Below, piece after piece: positions 26,277 to 34,728 of a DNA stretch of 64,000 bases. Origin of the DNA: Saprospiraceae bacterium (GTDB lineage Bacteria > Bacteroidota > Bacteroidia > Chitinophagales > Saprospiraceae). The stretch covers positions 1,584,001 to 1,648,000 of the forward strand of contig JADJLQ010000001.1 in assembly GCA_016709995.1 (NCBI GenBank). The letters run 5' to 3'. How positions within the stretch are numbered: position 1 is the first letter of the stretch; the number at the start of each line of letters is the position of its first letter. The notes beneath the pieces were generated by a model. That model had not been told where the DNA came from. It was given only the letters and a program-made list of their open reading frames with translations, and made no database searches. A program made the translations under genes and the position numbers.

Positions 26277-27386
26277 TTAGTTCATTAAAAAGGGTTTGCC
26301 TGATTGAATGATACCACCACCTATGACATCATCACCTTCAAAGAATACTGCAGATTGGCCGGGTGCAATAGATTTAGCAGCTACATTAAACTTGACCTCT
26401 GTGGTGCCATCTGCATTGGTCTTAATAGTACCCCAGGTGCCCGAATCACGATATCTGATCTTGATGATACATTCCATTTCTACCGGCTTATCATATTTCT
26501 GCCAATTGGTCCTATAGACTTTCATGTCATTGCTCTGCAAATCTTCTTCTCTACCCAGCACAACAATATTTTTATCCGGGATGATCTCTGTGACAAACAT
26601 AGGCTCCCCGAAGTGAACACCCAGGCCTTTTCTCTGGCCTATTGTATAGAACGGATACCCTTCGTGGCTGCCCAGTTCTTTGCCCTGGATATCCAGGTAT
26701 TTGCCACCTTTGAGACTGGCTTCCAATTCTGGCTTGCGCCTTTTTAAAAATCCACGGTAGTCATTGTCAGGGACAAAGCAAATTTCATAACTTTCAGCCT
26801 TTTTAGACAATTCGTCATATCCCCTTTCTGAGGCCATATCCCGAACTTCGGGTTTAGTATATTCAGCCAGAGGAAATAAGGTTCTCTCCATGCAAGACTG
26901 TGACAGCCCCCAAAGCACATAGGATTGGTCTTTAGAAGTGTCTTCAGCGCGGGATATATACTTGCGACCATCCAGATCTTTGATCCTGGCATAATGGCCT
27001 GTAGCAATCGATTGGCAATCAAGCGCATCAGCTCGTTTGAGTAAAGACTCCCATTTGATATGTGTGTTGCATAGCACACAAGGATTGGGGGTACGGCCGG
27101 CAAGGTATTCTTCAACAAAATTATCAATCACATAATCTCCAAATTCTTCGCGGATATCTATGATAAAATGATGAAAACCCATTTTGACGGCTACAGCCCG
27201 GGCATCGTTGATGGAGTCGAGTGAGCAGCACCCGGTTTCTTTTTTGTTGCCACCACTATTGGCATAGTCCCAGGTCTTCATCGTAATACCTACTACTTCA
27301 TACCCTTGTTCATGCAGTAGCATGGCAGCTACCGTACTATCGATACCTCCAGACATAGCGACCAAAATGCGACCGTGTTTACTCAT
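26277..27386 (-). CDS. mnmA: tRNA-specific 2-thiouridylase MnmA
   Basis: 369 residues. Thiolates U34 of Lys, Glu and Gln tRNAs. The PP-loop is near the N-terminus (AMSGGIDSTVAAMLL, residues ~10-24). The nucleophilic Cys is in NPCVLCNTHIKW at ~102 and the persulfide-forming Cys in SYEICFVPDNDYRGF at ~205. The C-terminal beta-barrel includes YTIGQRKGLGV. An extra CC pair (GCCSLDS, ~53) is common to Bacteroidota MnmA. It heads a gapless three-gene operon with a lipoprotein and rimM. A -7-like box lies 7 bases upstream of the ATG. Confidence 0.95.
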   Translation of the reverse strand: MSKHGRILVAMSGGIDSTVAAMLLHEQGYEVVGITMKTWDYANSGGNKKETGCCSLDSINDARAVAVKMGFHHFIIDIREEFGDYVIDNFVEEYLAGRTPNPCVLCNTHIKWESLLKRADALDCQSIATGHYARIKDLDGRKYISRAEDTSKDQSYVLWGLSQSCMERTLFPLAEYTKPEVRDMASERGYDELSKKAESYEICFVPDNDYRGFLKRRKPELEASLKGGKYLDIQGKELGSHEGYPFYTIGQRKGLGVHFGEPMFVTEIIPDKNIVVLGREEDLQSNDMKVYRTNWQKYDKPVEMECIIKIRYRDSGTWGTIKTNADGTTEVKFNVAAKSIAPGQSAVFFEGDDVIGGGIIQSGKPFLMN

Positions 27387-27393
27387 AAAGGTG

Positions 27394-27401
27394 CAAAGGT
27401 A
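27394..27401 (-). promoter_or_regulatory. -7 box (TACCTTTG) for the mnmA operon
   Basis: TAnnTTTG match on the minus strand with 7 bases between the box and the mnmA ATG. No clear -33 TTG at the expected distance. Predicts a very short leader. Confidence 0.4.
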
Positions 27402-27450
27402 AGTGTAAATGCCCTTTTGAGTGATTTCGGCTTAAAATTCTGAGGAATGC

Positions 27451-27458
27451 TAAATTTG
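27451..27458 (+). promoter_or_regulatory. -7 box (TAAATTTG) for the abrB-like gene and mqo
   Basis: Consensus -7 element 44 bases before the abrB-like ATG. No convincing -33 partner at 17-23 bases. Probably drives both the regulator and mqo, since the two overlap. Confidence 0.4.
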
Positions 27459-27502
27459 CACTTTGAGAAATTAATCCTGATATTTTAAAAAATTCACTTA
27501 AT

Positions 27503-27772
27503 ATGGAAACTGTTGTGGTTGCTGGTAACGGTAAAATATTAATACCATTACACTTTCGAAAAAAGTACCATCTGGAAGCAGGCTGCAGCATCCTCTTGAT
27601 AGAAAGAGATAATGATCTAATCCTTAGGCCTTTAACCGCAAATTATATTAAAAGTCTAAGAGGTATTTTAAAAGGTGGAAATTTAGCGGAAGACTTCAAA
27701 GCGAAAAGGAAAGAAGAATTTGGTCTTGAACTAAAAAAAAGCCGGAAGCTCAAAATCCATGCAGAAAAATAA
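27503..27772 (+). CDS. AbrB/MazE/SpoVT-fold DNA-binding protein
   Basis: 89 residues. The N-terminal swapped-hairpin DNA-binding domain is typical: VVVAGNGKILIPLHFRKKYHLEAGCSILLIERDNDLILRPL (residues ~4-44; key elements GNGKILIP, FRKKYHLEAG). The C-terminal half is Lys/Glu-rich and might serve as an antitoxin tail. In toxin-antitoxin operons such a gene precedes a PIN or MazF toxin, but here the next gene is mqo, which it overlaps by 14 bases. It is therefore either an orphan antitoxin or a local regulator of mqo (inference). Confidence 0.75.
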   Translation: METVVVAGNGKILIPLHFRKKYHLEAGCSILLIERDNDLILRPLTANYIKSLRGILKGGNLAEDFKAKRKEEFGLELKKSRKLKIHAEK

Positions 27773-29246
27773 CTTAAGAGCAGACATCGTCCTTATCGGT
27801 GCGGGTATCATGAGTGGTACCTTAGGGATCTTATTAAAAGAGCTCAATCCACTCTTATCTATTGTTATACTTGAAAAATTAGACGCTGTCGGACTCGAAA
27901 GTTCAGATGCCTGGAACAATGCAGGTACTGGCCACTCTGCATTCTGTGAACTCAACTACACTCCGATGTCATCCAACGGCCAGGTGGATATCAGCAAGGC
28001 GATAAAAATCGCTACTGCCTTCGAAAGATCCAAAGAGTTCTGGTCCTACCTGGTAGAAAATAAACAAATCATCGATCCGGAAACTTTTATCCAGAAACTG
28101 CCACATATGAGTTTTGTGTGGGGTGATGAAAACATCGCTTTTTTAAAACAAAGGCATGAACAACTCACCAACAACGCGCTTTTTTGTGATATGAGTTATT
28201 CGGATTCATGGGAGGAGATCTCCCGATGGATGCCGCTCATCATGGACGGTCGTGTTACTCATCAATCTATCGCTGCCACACGAATGGACATTGGAACTGA
28301 TGTCAATTTCGGCTCTATCACCCGGGCGATGTTTAAATACCTTGGTCAGCTGGACGGGGTCACGATATATACCAACCACCAGGTAGAGGATATATATAAA
28401 AATGAAGATCATTGGTATATCGAGTCTGTCGACCTGGCCAATGATAATGAGCGAATAGTGCTTCGCACACTTTATGCTTTCATCGGTGCAGGCGGCGGCA
28501 CCCTGCCGTTGCTGGAGAAATCCAATATCCTGGAAGCTGAAGGATACGGAGGTTTTCCCATCAGTGGCCAGTGGCTGATCTGTCAAAACCAGAGTATCAT
28601 TAAGCGACATTGGGCCAAAGTATATGGCAAAGCAGAAGTCGGATCCCCTCCGATGTCAGTACCTCATCTTGACACCCGATTTATCAATGGTCAGCAGGCC
28701 CTGTTATTTGGACCTTTTGCAGGATTCTCGACTAAATTCTTAAAACATGGTTCATTTTGGGATCTGACTTCGTCTATCGAACTAGACAATATCAAACCCA
28801 TGATCTCTGCAGGTCTCCATAATCTACCTTTGACCAAATATTTGATTCATCAGCTCAGCCTCAGTCACGAAGACAGAATCAATGAACTAAAAAAATATAT
28901 GCCCCTTGCCCGGTCTGAGGAGTGGGAGCTCGGTATCGCCGGTCAGCGGGTACAAGTGATTAAAAGAGACGACGAACAAGGCGGTATGATCGAATTTGGT
29001 ACCGAGATCGTGTGCAGTCATGATGGTTCAATCGCAGGGCTTTTAGGGGCATCGCCGGGAGCCTCAACCGCACTGAGTATCATGGTGGATGTATTAAAAA
29101 AAGGATTTGCAAAGGACATGATCGAAGATAATTGGATAGAGCAAGTGGGCACCTGGATACCATCCTTTCATCAATCAATCCAGGATGACGAAGCGCTGGT
29201 GCGTGCCAGCCGCAATCGAACCAGTAGGCTATTGGGATTAGAGTGA
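27759..29246 (+). CDS. mqo: Malate:quinone oxidoreductase
   Basis: 495 residues, standard Mqo length. FAD-dependent peripheral membrane enzyme that oxidises malate to oxaloacetate and passes electrons to quinone, replacing or supplementing NAD malate dehydrogenase in the TCA cycle. N-terminal dinucleotide-binding motif DIVLIGAGIMSGTLGILLKEL (~9-29; key GAGIMSGTLG), Mqo blocks NNAGTGHSAFCELNYTP (~51), MSFVWG and GPFAGFSTKFLKHGS, and a C-terminal GASPGASTAL. The start lies inside the 3' end of an AbrB-like gene, so expression is probably coupled to it. Confidence 0.95.
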   Translation: MQKNNLRADIVLIGAGIMSGTLGILLKELNPLLSIVILEKLDAVGLESSDAWNNAGTGHSAFCELNYTPMSSNGQVDISKAIKIATAFERSKEFWSYLVENKQIIDPETFIQKLPHMSFVWGDENIAFLKQRHEQLTNNALFCDMSYSDSWEEISRWMPLIMDGRVTHQSIAATRMDIGTDVNFGSITRAMFKYLGQLDGVTIYTNHQVEDIYKNEDHWYIESVDLANDNERIVLRTLYAFIGAGGGTLPLLEKSNILEAEGYGGFPISGQWLICQNQSIIKRHWAKVYGKAEVGSPPMSVPHLDTRFINGQQALLFGPFAGFSTKFLKHGSFWDLTSSIELDNIKPMISAGLHNLPLTKYLIHQLSLSHEDRINELKKYMPLARSEEWELGIAGQRVQVIKRDDEQGGMIEFGTEIVCSHDGSIAGLLGASPGASTALSIMVDVLKKGFAKDMIEDNWIEQVGTWIPSFHQSIQDDEALVRASRNRTSRLLGLE

Positions 29247-29308
29247 GCGGTGAGTAAGTATTTAAGGTGCTTAGGTGTCAGTCCTTTGCCTTCTATCAGG
29301 CCGCTGAC

Positions 29309-29339
29309 AACGGATCTTAAAATTTAGCTAAATTCCGTT
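29309..29339. repeat. Nested palindrome downstream of mqo
   Basis: A perfect 14-bp palindrome AATTTAGCTAAATT (29321-29334) is enclosed by the outer inverted repeat AACGGA (29309-29314) / TCCGTT (29334-29339). No T-run follows, so it is not a standard terminator. It may be an mRNA-end hairpin for mqo or a protein-binding site ahead of the next gene. Confidence 0.5.
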
Positions 29340-29471
29340 AGTATGATGACGCTATTTCGGTTTTTGCCTATTATTGATGTGTCACTTATAAGAAGACAAT
29401 GTTAAACTCTAAACCTTGATGAAACAGTCAATATTAATTATTTTGCTTAGCTCTATATACTTTTAAACAGG

Positions 29472-30791
29472 ATGAAACCAAGACGAAAATTTATCAAACA
29501 ATTGGGTGCCGCAACATTGGCCACCGGTATATCTAAGATCGCTCAGAGTACCAATTCAATGCCTTCCAAGGAAGCTGAAAAAATTCAAGTCGGACTCGTA
29601 GGATGCAGAGGCATGGGTTGGGCTGATCTGAGTTCAATGCTCAAGAACGAAGGTGTTCAATGCGCGGCCCTCTGTGATGTAGACGAAAACATCTTAAATA
29701 AAAGAGCTGATGAAATCCATCAGAAAACAGGTAAAAGACCTTTGTTATTTGCAGATTACCGAAAGTTATTGGCGCTGCCAGAGATTCAAGCGGTCATAAT
29801 AGGTACTCCGGATCACTGGCATTGCCTCATCATGACCGAAGCCTGCAAAGCCGGCAAAGATGTCTATGTCGAAAAACCCATCGCAAACAGCATCTATGAA
29901 GCCAATCTGATGGTAGCCGCTGCTCATAAATATCAACGTGTCGTCCAGGTCGGTCAATGGCAAAGATCAGATCTTCATTGGATATCTGCTCTGGACTATC
30001 TCAGCACAGGCAAGTTGGGTAAAATACGCCAGGTAAAAGCATGGGCTGATGTCAATTACGGTAGAGGATTTGATATCAAACCCGATACAGATGCTCCAAA
30101 AGGGGTGGACTATGATATGTGGCTCGGACCGGCACCGAAGAGAAAGTTTAATGAAAATCGTTTTCATGGCAGTTTCAGATATTTTTGGGATTATGCGGGC
30201 GGCCTGATGACCGACTGGGGAGTACATATGCTGGACATGGTTTTGGGAGGAATGAATGTATCCGATCCGATATCCGTAGCGGCTATAGGTGGCAAGATGG
30301 CCTTCCCTTTGGATGCCTCTGAGACCCCTGACACGCTTACAACTGTCTATGATTTTGGGAACTTCTCGTTGGTGTGGGAGCAATTTATGGCTATGGGTAC
30401 CAGCCCATACTTTGAGGACCAGGGATTGCCGGGAGTAGCTTTTATCGGCGAAAATGGTATCCTTGCCATCAATAGAGAACGGTGGAAGGTAATCCCTCAA
30501 ATCGAAAATGGTAAATATCTGACAGAAGCTGTACCAGAATCCCGTAGTACTGCCAGTGGCCTTGATGCCCATACCCGCAATTTTGTGGACTGTATTCAAT
30601 CAAGAAAACCGACCAATTGTACTATTGAAATGGGACGAAATGCGGCATTGGTAGCCCACCTGGGCAATATAGCCTACAGGACTGGGGAGAAGTTGACCTG
30701 GCATGCTGACAGTCAGACATTGCTCAATGAAAAAGGCAGTAAATTGATAAAACCTTCTTACAGAGCACCTTGGACCTTGCCTGTAGGCTAG
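29472..30791 (+). CDS. Tat-exported Gfo/Idh/MocA-family oxidoreductase
   Basis: 439 residues. The start has a twin-arginine signal (PRRKFIKQLGAATLA), so the enzyme is probably folded with cofactor and exported. N-terminal Rossmann domain (~37-160) with VGLVGCRGMGWADL and the family EKP motif in DVYVEKPIA at ~138. The C-terminal catalytic alpha/beta domain includes DYAGGLMTDWGVHMLDM and HTRNFVDCIQSRKP. These enzymes oxidise or reduce sugars or glycoside derivatives, often with tightly bound NAD(P). The sugar cannot be inferred. About 225 bases upstream to mqo contain no further gene beyond the palindrome. Confidence 0.88.
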   Translation: MKPRRKFIKQLGAATLATGISKIAQSTNSMPSKEAEKIQVGLVGCRGMGWADLSSMLKNEGVQCAALCDVDENILNKRADEIHQKTGKRPLLFADYRKLLALPEIQAVIIGTPDHWHCLIMTEACKAGKDVYVEKPIANSIYEANLMVAAAHKYQRVVQVGQWQRSDLHWISALDYLSTGKLGKIRQVKAWADVNYGRGFDIKPDTDAPKGVDYDMWLGPAPKRKFNENRFHGSFRYFWDYAGGLMTDWGVHMLDMVLGGMNVSDPISVAAIGGKMAFPLDASETPDTLTTVYDFGNFSLVWEQFMAMGTSPYFEDQGLPGVAFIGENGILAINRERWKVIPQIENGKYLTEAVPESRSTASGLDAHTRNFVDCIQSRKPTNCTIEMGRNAALVAHLGNIAYRTGEKLTWHADSQTLLNEKGSKLIKPSYRAPWTLPVG

Positions 30792-30848
30792 TACCAGAGC
30801 TATCTTACGAACTATCAGAACTTTAAGAAGCCAAAATAAATTAATCAA

Positions 30849-31721
30849 TCAAGATTCGTAAGGCTCGATATGGATTAATATATGACCCAAAGAAGGAATT
30901 TCTTTTCTCAGAGTGTCTTTGAGCTTATGGGAAATATCGTGGCCTTCTTTTACAGAGATAGTAGCGGCTACCTTGGCATGTAAGTCGACATGGTATTCCA
31001 TGCCTGCCTTACGGATAAAACATTTCTCTGTATTCTTAATACCTTCGACCTGAAGCGAAACATGCCGGATTTGATCGATCAATTCATCGTACAAATTTTC
31101 ATCCATGATCTCACTCAAAGCAGGCCTGAATATTAGATAGCTGTTGTAATAAATAAATCCTGCAGCAAAAAGTGCAGCCCAATCATCGGCCGATTCATAT
31201 CCTTTGCCCAAAATTAAAGCTATTGTAATCCCGATAAATGCAGCAACCGAGGTGATGGCATCACTGCGATGATGCCAGGCATCTGCCTTTAATGCAGAGG
31301 AGTTAGTTTCATCTCCTTTGCGCATCACTAACCTAAAGGAAAACTCTTTCCAGACTATTAATATTGCGAGGACGATCAATGTCCAGGCCTTAGGCAGTTC
31401 ATGTGGCGTCCTTATATTTTTTACACTTTGATATGCTATGACCGTGGCAGATACAATTAAAAATCCCACCACCAGAAATGTCACCAGGGGCTCTGCCCTA
31501 CCATGGCCGTATGGGTGATTTTTATCAGCAGGTCTATTGGCATATTTTAATCCAAACAATACCAAGGCAGATGAAAAAATATCAGTGGCAGACTCCATAG
31601 CATCAGCAATCAAGGCATAAGAATTGCCAAAAAATCCTGCTACACCTTTTATGGCTGCTAAAAGGAAATTGCCTACAATACTGAAATAGGTCGTATTGAT
31701 GGCAGTTTGTTTGTTGGACAT
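30849..31721 (-). CDS. Cation diffusion facilitator (CDF) metal transporter
   Basis: 290 residues, six-helix CDF transporter that exports divalent metal in exchange for protons. Helix 2 carries LIADAMESATDIFSSALVL (usual pattern DxxHSxxD; a Glu stands where His is common), then the loop motif NHPYGHGRAEP, helix 5 ADAWHHRSDAITS with the HxxxD site, and a C-terminal cytosolic domain (~205-290) with V.EGHDISHKLKDTLR. The metal is not certain, since the helix-2 change may alter selectivity. A -7 box (TAATTTTG) lies 25 bases upstream. It converges with the preceding oxidoreductase gene. Confidence 0.92.
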   Translation of the reverse strand: MSNKQTAINTTYFSIVGNFLLAAIKGVAGFFGNSYALIADAMESATDIFSSALVLFGLKYANRPADKNHPYGHGRAEPLVTFLVVGFLIVSATVIAYQSVKNIRTPHELPKAWTLIVLAILIVWKEFSFRLVMRKGDETNSSALKADAWHHRSDAITSVAAFIGITIALILGKGYESADDWAALFAAGFIYYNSYLIFRPALSEIMDENLYDELIDQIRHVSLQVEGIKNTEKCFIRKAGMEYHVDLHAKVAATISVKEGHDISHKLKDTLRKEIPSLGHILIHIEPYES

Positions 31722-31746
31722 TATAAAATATTCAGATTAAACATAA

Positions 31747-31754
31747 CAAAATTA
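31747..31754 (-). promoter_or_regulatory. -7 box (TAATTTTG) of the CDF transporter gene
   Basis: Minus-strand TAnnTTTG match 25 bases before the ATG at 31721. No convincing -33 element. Confidence 0.35.
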
Positions 31755-31979
31755 GTGTTTAGGATAAATTGTTTTTTAAATAATCAACTTTTCACAAGTA
31801 CTAAATATGACGCTTCCCTACATCTACCCAAATATTCACAGCGTCTATGACCATGCAAAAAATAAAAAAGTACTGCATGTGGATAAAATGATTGTATTCA
31901 ATACTCTAAAAGATTCAACTAGCCTGGTGATTTCAAAATTATACTAATAGATATCCACCATTATACCCATTTATTAGCT

Positions 31980-31987
31980 TAAATTTG
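31980..31987 (+). promoter_or_regulatory. -7 box (TAAATTTG) of the TIM-barrel/SnoaL gene
   Basis: Exact -7 consensus 26 bases before ATG 32014. The rest of the ~290-base divergent region (31722-32013) shows no convincing gene. Confidence 0.4.
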
Positions 31988-32013
31988 AAGTCATTCATTT
32001 TAAAAAATATCCA

Positions 32014-33207
32014 ATGAAATTATTTGCAAGTATACTGATTTTCATATGTGCCCTTTCTCAAACCAACGCTCAGGAAGTAGGTATCATCATGGGCACTGCT
32101 CGTGGGTATATGCAGGATGGCGTAGAAAATGCGTTGATCAAACTCAAAGATATGGGCATCAAATATCTGGAAGGAGCAGGTGCCCGGGGTATGAACCGTA
32201 CAGAGTATAAAAGATTGTTAGATAAATATGGTTTCAAAGTAATAGCATCCGGAGTAAACTTTGACAAACTTGAAAATGCAGACAGTGTCAAAGCCATCAT
32301 CGAAAATTTAAAATTTTATGGTGCTCAGTATGCAGTCTGTTATTGGATACCGCACAATGGAGATGATTTTACCTTCGCTGACCTGGAGAAAGGAATAGCC
32401 GTCTTCAATAAAGCTGGTAAGCAGCTGTCGGAGTCTGGTATATCTTTACTGTATCACGCACACGGCTATGAATTCAGACCATATAACGGCCCTGGAACCA
32501 TGTATGATTATTTTATGGAAAAAACGGACCCCAGGTATGTCAACATAGAGATGGATGTATTTTGGATGAGAAATCCCGGGCAAGACCCAGCCTCACTCAT
32601 GCGAAAATACCCTAACCGTATCCCCGTCACCCATTTAAAAGACAGGATGATTGGTTCGGTAGATAACCTCAATGGCAGACAAGACAAAGAACGCAATGTC
32701 GTGTTAGGTCAAGGTGATGTCAATATCGCTGAAGTGATGAAAGCTTCCAAAGAGATCGGCGTAAAATATCACTTCATTGAAGACGAATCTTCCAGAGCTG
32801 CTGTGCAATTGCCAATGCATCTGGCCTATTTAAGATCTCTGGATGCTGATGTAAAAGCAGTAGAATTGTCCGTCAAGTATTTGGTCAAAGCGATGATCGA
32901 TGCAGACTCTCTGGCCTTACGCAATCTGACCAGTGCGGAACTCACCTATGGCCATTCCAATGGTAAAGTCGAAGGTCGCGAATCTTTTATCAGTGACCTG
33001 GTAACCAAAAAAATAGATATGGTATCACTGGATATCAAGGATCAGGATGTCACCGTCAAAGGCGATGTCGCCTGGGTGCGTCATATCATGAGTGGCGAAT
33101 TGGTTAACAACGGAACACCAGGAAGTATAAATCTAAAAATGTTATTGGTGTGGGCCAGGGAAAATGGAGTTTGGAAGTTATTGGCCAGACAAGCTGTAAA
33201 AGCATAA
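32014..33207 (+). CDS. Exported sugar-phosphate isomerase/epimerase-like TIM barrel fused to SnoaL/NTF2-like domain
   Basis: 397 residues with a signal peptide (cleavage near TNAQE). Residues ~20-280 form a xylose-isomerase-like TIM barrel: IKYLEGAGARG, GLLYHAHGYEFRP-type strand (ISLLYHAHGYEF), VNIEMDVFWMRNPGQDP, VTHLKDRM and YHFIEDES, which contain the acidic/His metal ligands of the family. Residues ~285-397 are an NTF2-like (DUF4440/SnoaL) domain: AMIDADSLALRNLTSAELTYGHSNGKVEGRESF and ending WKLLARQAVK. The barrel usually stands alone or with a signal peptide, so the fusion is notable. Substrate unknown; the neighbourhood is carbohydrate-related. Confidence 0.85.
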   Translation: MKLFASILIFICALSQTNAQEVGIIMGTARGYMQDGVENALIKLKDMGIKYLEGAGARGMNRTEYKRLLDKYGFKVIASGVNFDKLENADSVKAIIENLKFYGAQYAVCYWIPHNGDDFTFADLEKGIAVFNKAGKQLSESGISLLYHAHGYEFRPYNGPGTMYDYFMEKTDPRYVNIEMDVFWMRNPGQDPASLMRKYPNRIPVTHLKDRMIGSVDNLNGRQDKERNVVLGQGDVNIAEVMKASKEIGVKYHFIEDESSRAAVQLPMHLAYLRSLDADVKAVELSVKYLVKAMIDADSLALRNLTSAELTYGHSNGKVEGRESFISDLVTKKIDMVSLDIKDQDVTVKGDVAWVRHIMSGELVNNGTPGSINLKMLLVWARENGVWKLLARQAVKA

Positions 33208-33280
33208 TTCGATTGGGTATATCTGACATTGAAAAGAGACCTGATTCTCCAATAAGGATCGCATCTTAATATATACCAAT

Positions 33281-34672
33281 CTATTTGAACATTTCCTCGT
33301 AATGAGGTGATGGCTCAAATATTCCTGCGCTCTCCTCATAAAATGTTTTATCCGTGATATAGACGCCGTTCTGTGTTTTAATCCATGAGGAGGAGGCTTT
33401 GGGGTGATAAGTCATCATCGTGGCCCAATTTTCATAATATTGATGGCCATTGGTTTCTTGCAGACCTATACTCAAATTAGGAAATGGAGCTAACCTGGCA
33501 GCAATGTTTTTATTCCAATCTACCAGGATAGGATTGACAGTAAGGTCCGCACAAAAGCAGGGGATGTTTTTTTCGTGAGCCAGCTGGGTTATTTTCATCG
33601 TCATACTCAAAGTTTTAGCGATCGCTTTTACTGCAATGGCGCCATACCCTTGCTCTATCCTTTTAGCAGCATCCTCTACTGTGTGGGCGCTTTCATCCGC
33701 AGCTATGGTGACGCCCATGTCACCTACAAACATTTCATTTCTTTCTCCAAATGGTTCTTCTACAGCAGCTATTTGATCAAATGCCCCAATTTTCCGAGCA
33801 TGATCCAAAAATCTGGAAAGCGTATCCTTTTCGTCATACCGTTCATTGGCATCAAAATAATAAGGTATTTTTCCATTCCTGGTATAGGGGGTTTCGTAAT
33901 GTCCAATGGCTTTATGAACAGCCGAAAGAAATGCGATATCTTTTTCAATCATTTCTTTTTGTGTGCCGGAGGAGCCGGTTTTGAGCTTCATGATAAAATA
34001 TCCCTGGTCCGCAGCTGCCTTGATCTTTTGAGGATCCGTGCCGACGCTAAAGGAGGGCATGCTACCTACCTTGGTATGGCGATACGAAAGTCCTGGTTGA
34101 TAGGCTACAGGTATCATCTCATCAAATTGGTGGAGATTATTTTCTGCTGCATATAATAACCAGGCTGCATTGTCTACACACACTAAAGCGTTCAACGCAA
34201 AAGTTTTTCTTAGGTTAGGGTTGCGGGTGATTTTTTTTCCATATTCAAATACTTCAGGCAAAAGGTCATCCAATAATTGGAGGGGCGAAGAAAAAGAATT
34301 TCCTTTCATGGCCTGGAGTGCCCGTTCGCTCATAGCATACATCAACGCATTGCCTCCTGCCACGGAGTGCGCTGCGAATACAGTGGAATCTGACCATAAG
34401 GTACCTTGTCCGCCGATACCCACTTTGTGAATACCAGATTCAGATTCCAGATAGGCGGCCACCTGCCAGCCTTCCGTGATCACACTCCCTTTAAAGCGAT
34501 ATGGGTGCATCGGTTCTCGCTCAAAATTGCTATTTACATTCCTGATCCGGATGGTAGACAATTGACTTTTCATTGGACTTGTTTTATTGAAACCATTTGC
34601 GGCATTAGTAACGCCAATAGCAGACATTGCTACCAGTTTTCCGGCATGATCTATAAAATCTCTGCGTTTCAT
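33281..34672 (-). CDS. Enolase-superfamily (mandelate racemase/muconate lactonizing-like) enzyme, Tat-like leader
   Basis: 463 residues. The N-terminus KRRDFIDHAGKLVAMSAIG resembles a Tat signal, which would export a folded Mg enzyme. The barrel domain holds the superfamily residues: general base Lys pair in FIMKLKTG (~235), metal ligands Asp in YYFDANERYD (~280), Glu in AAVEEPFGE (~312) and Asp/Glu in IAADES (~335), and a second Lys in GAIAVKAIAK (~358). The pattern is closest to the dipeptide epimerase/MLE subgroups, but sugar-acid dehydratases are also possible. It follows the cytochrome/propeller gene by 56 bases in a cluster headed by GH51. Confidence 0.82.
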   Translation of the reverse strand: MKRRDFIDHAGKLVAMSAIGVTNAANGFNKTSPMKSQLSTIRIRNVNSNFEREPMHPYRFKGSVITEGWQVAAYLESESGIHKVGIGGQGTLWSDSTVFAAHSVAGGNALMYAMSERALQAMKGNSFSSPLQLLDDLLPEVFEYGKKITRNPNLRKTFALNALVCVDNAAWLLYAAENNLHQFDEMIPVAYQPGLSYRHTKVGSMPSFSVGTDPQKIKAAADQGYFIMKLKTGSSGTQKEMIEKDIAFLSAVHKAIGHYETPYTRNGKIPYYFDANERYDEKDTLSRFLDHARKIGAFDQIAAVEEPFGERNEMFVGDMGVTIAADESAHTVEDAAKRIEQGYGAIAVKAIAKTLSMTMKITQLAHEKNIPCFCADLTVNPILVDWNKNIAARLAPFPNLSIGLQETNGHQYYENWATMMTYHPKASSSWIKTQNGVYITDKTFYEESAGIFEPSPHYEEMFK

Positions 34673-34728
34673 TTTTTTAGTTTTATGCTCGATGCAATTT
34701 TTATTTTTTCAACAATTCAAAGCCATCC

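Noticed and set aside
31807..31947. 46-codon open frame between the CDF transporter and the TIM-barrel gene
   Set aside because: No recognisable domain, no ribosome-binding context, composition unlike neighbouring genes; most likely chance in AT-rich leader DNA.
33575..34156. 193-codon plus-strand frame opposite the enolase-superfamily gene
   Set aside because: Antisense to a gene with full catalytic motifs; its translation is Phe/Ile/Tyr-rich and not protein-like.
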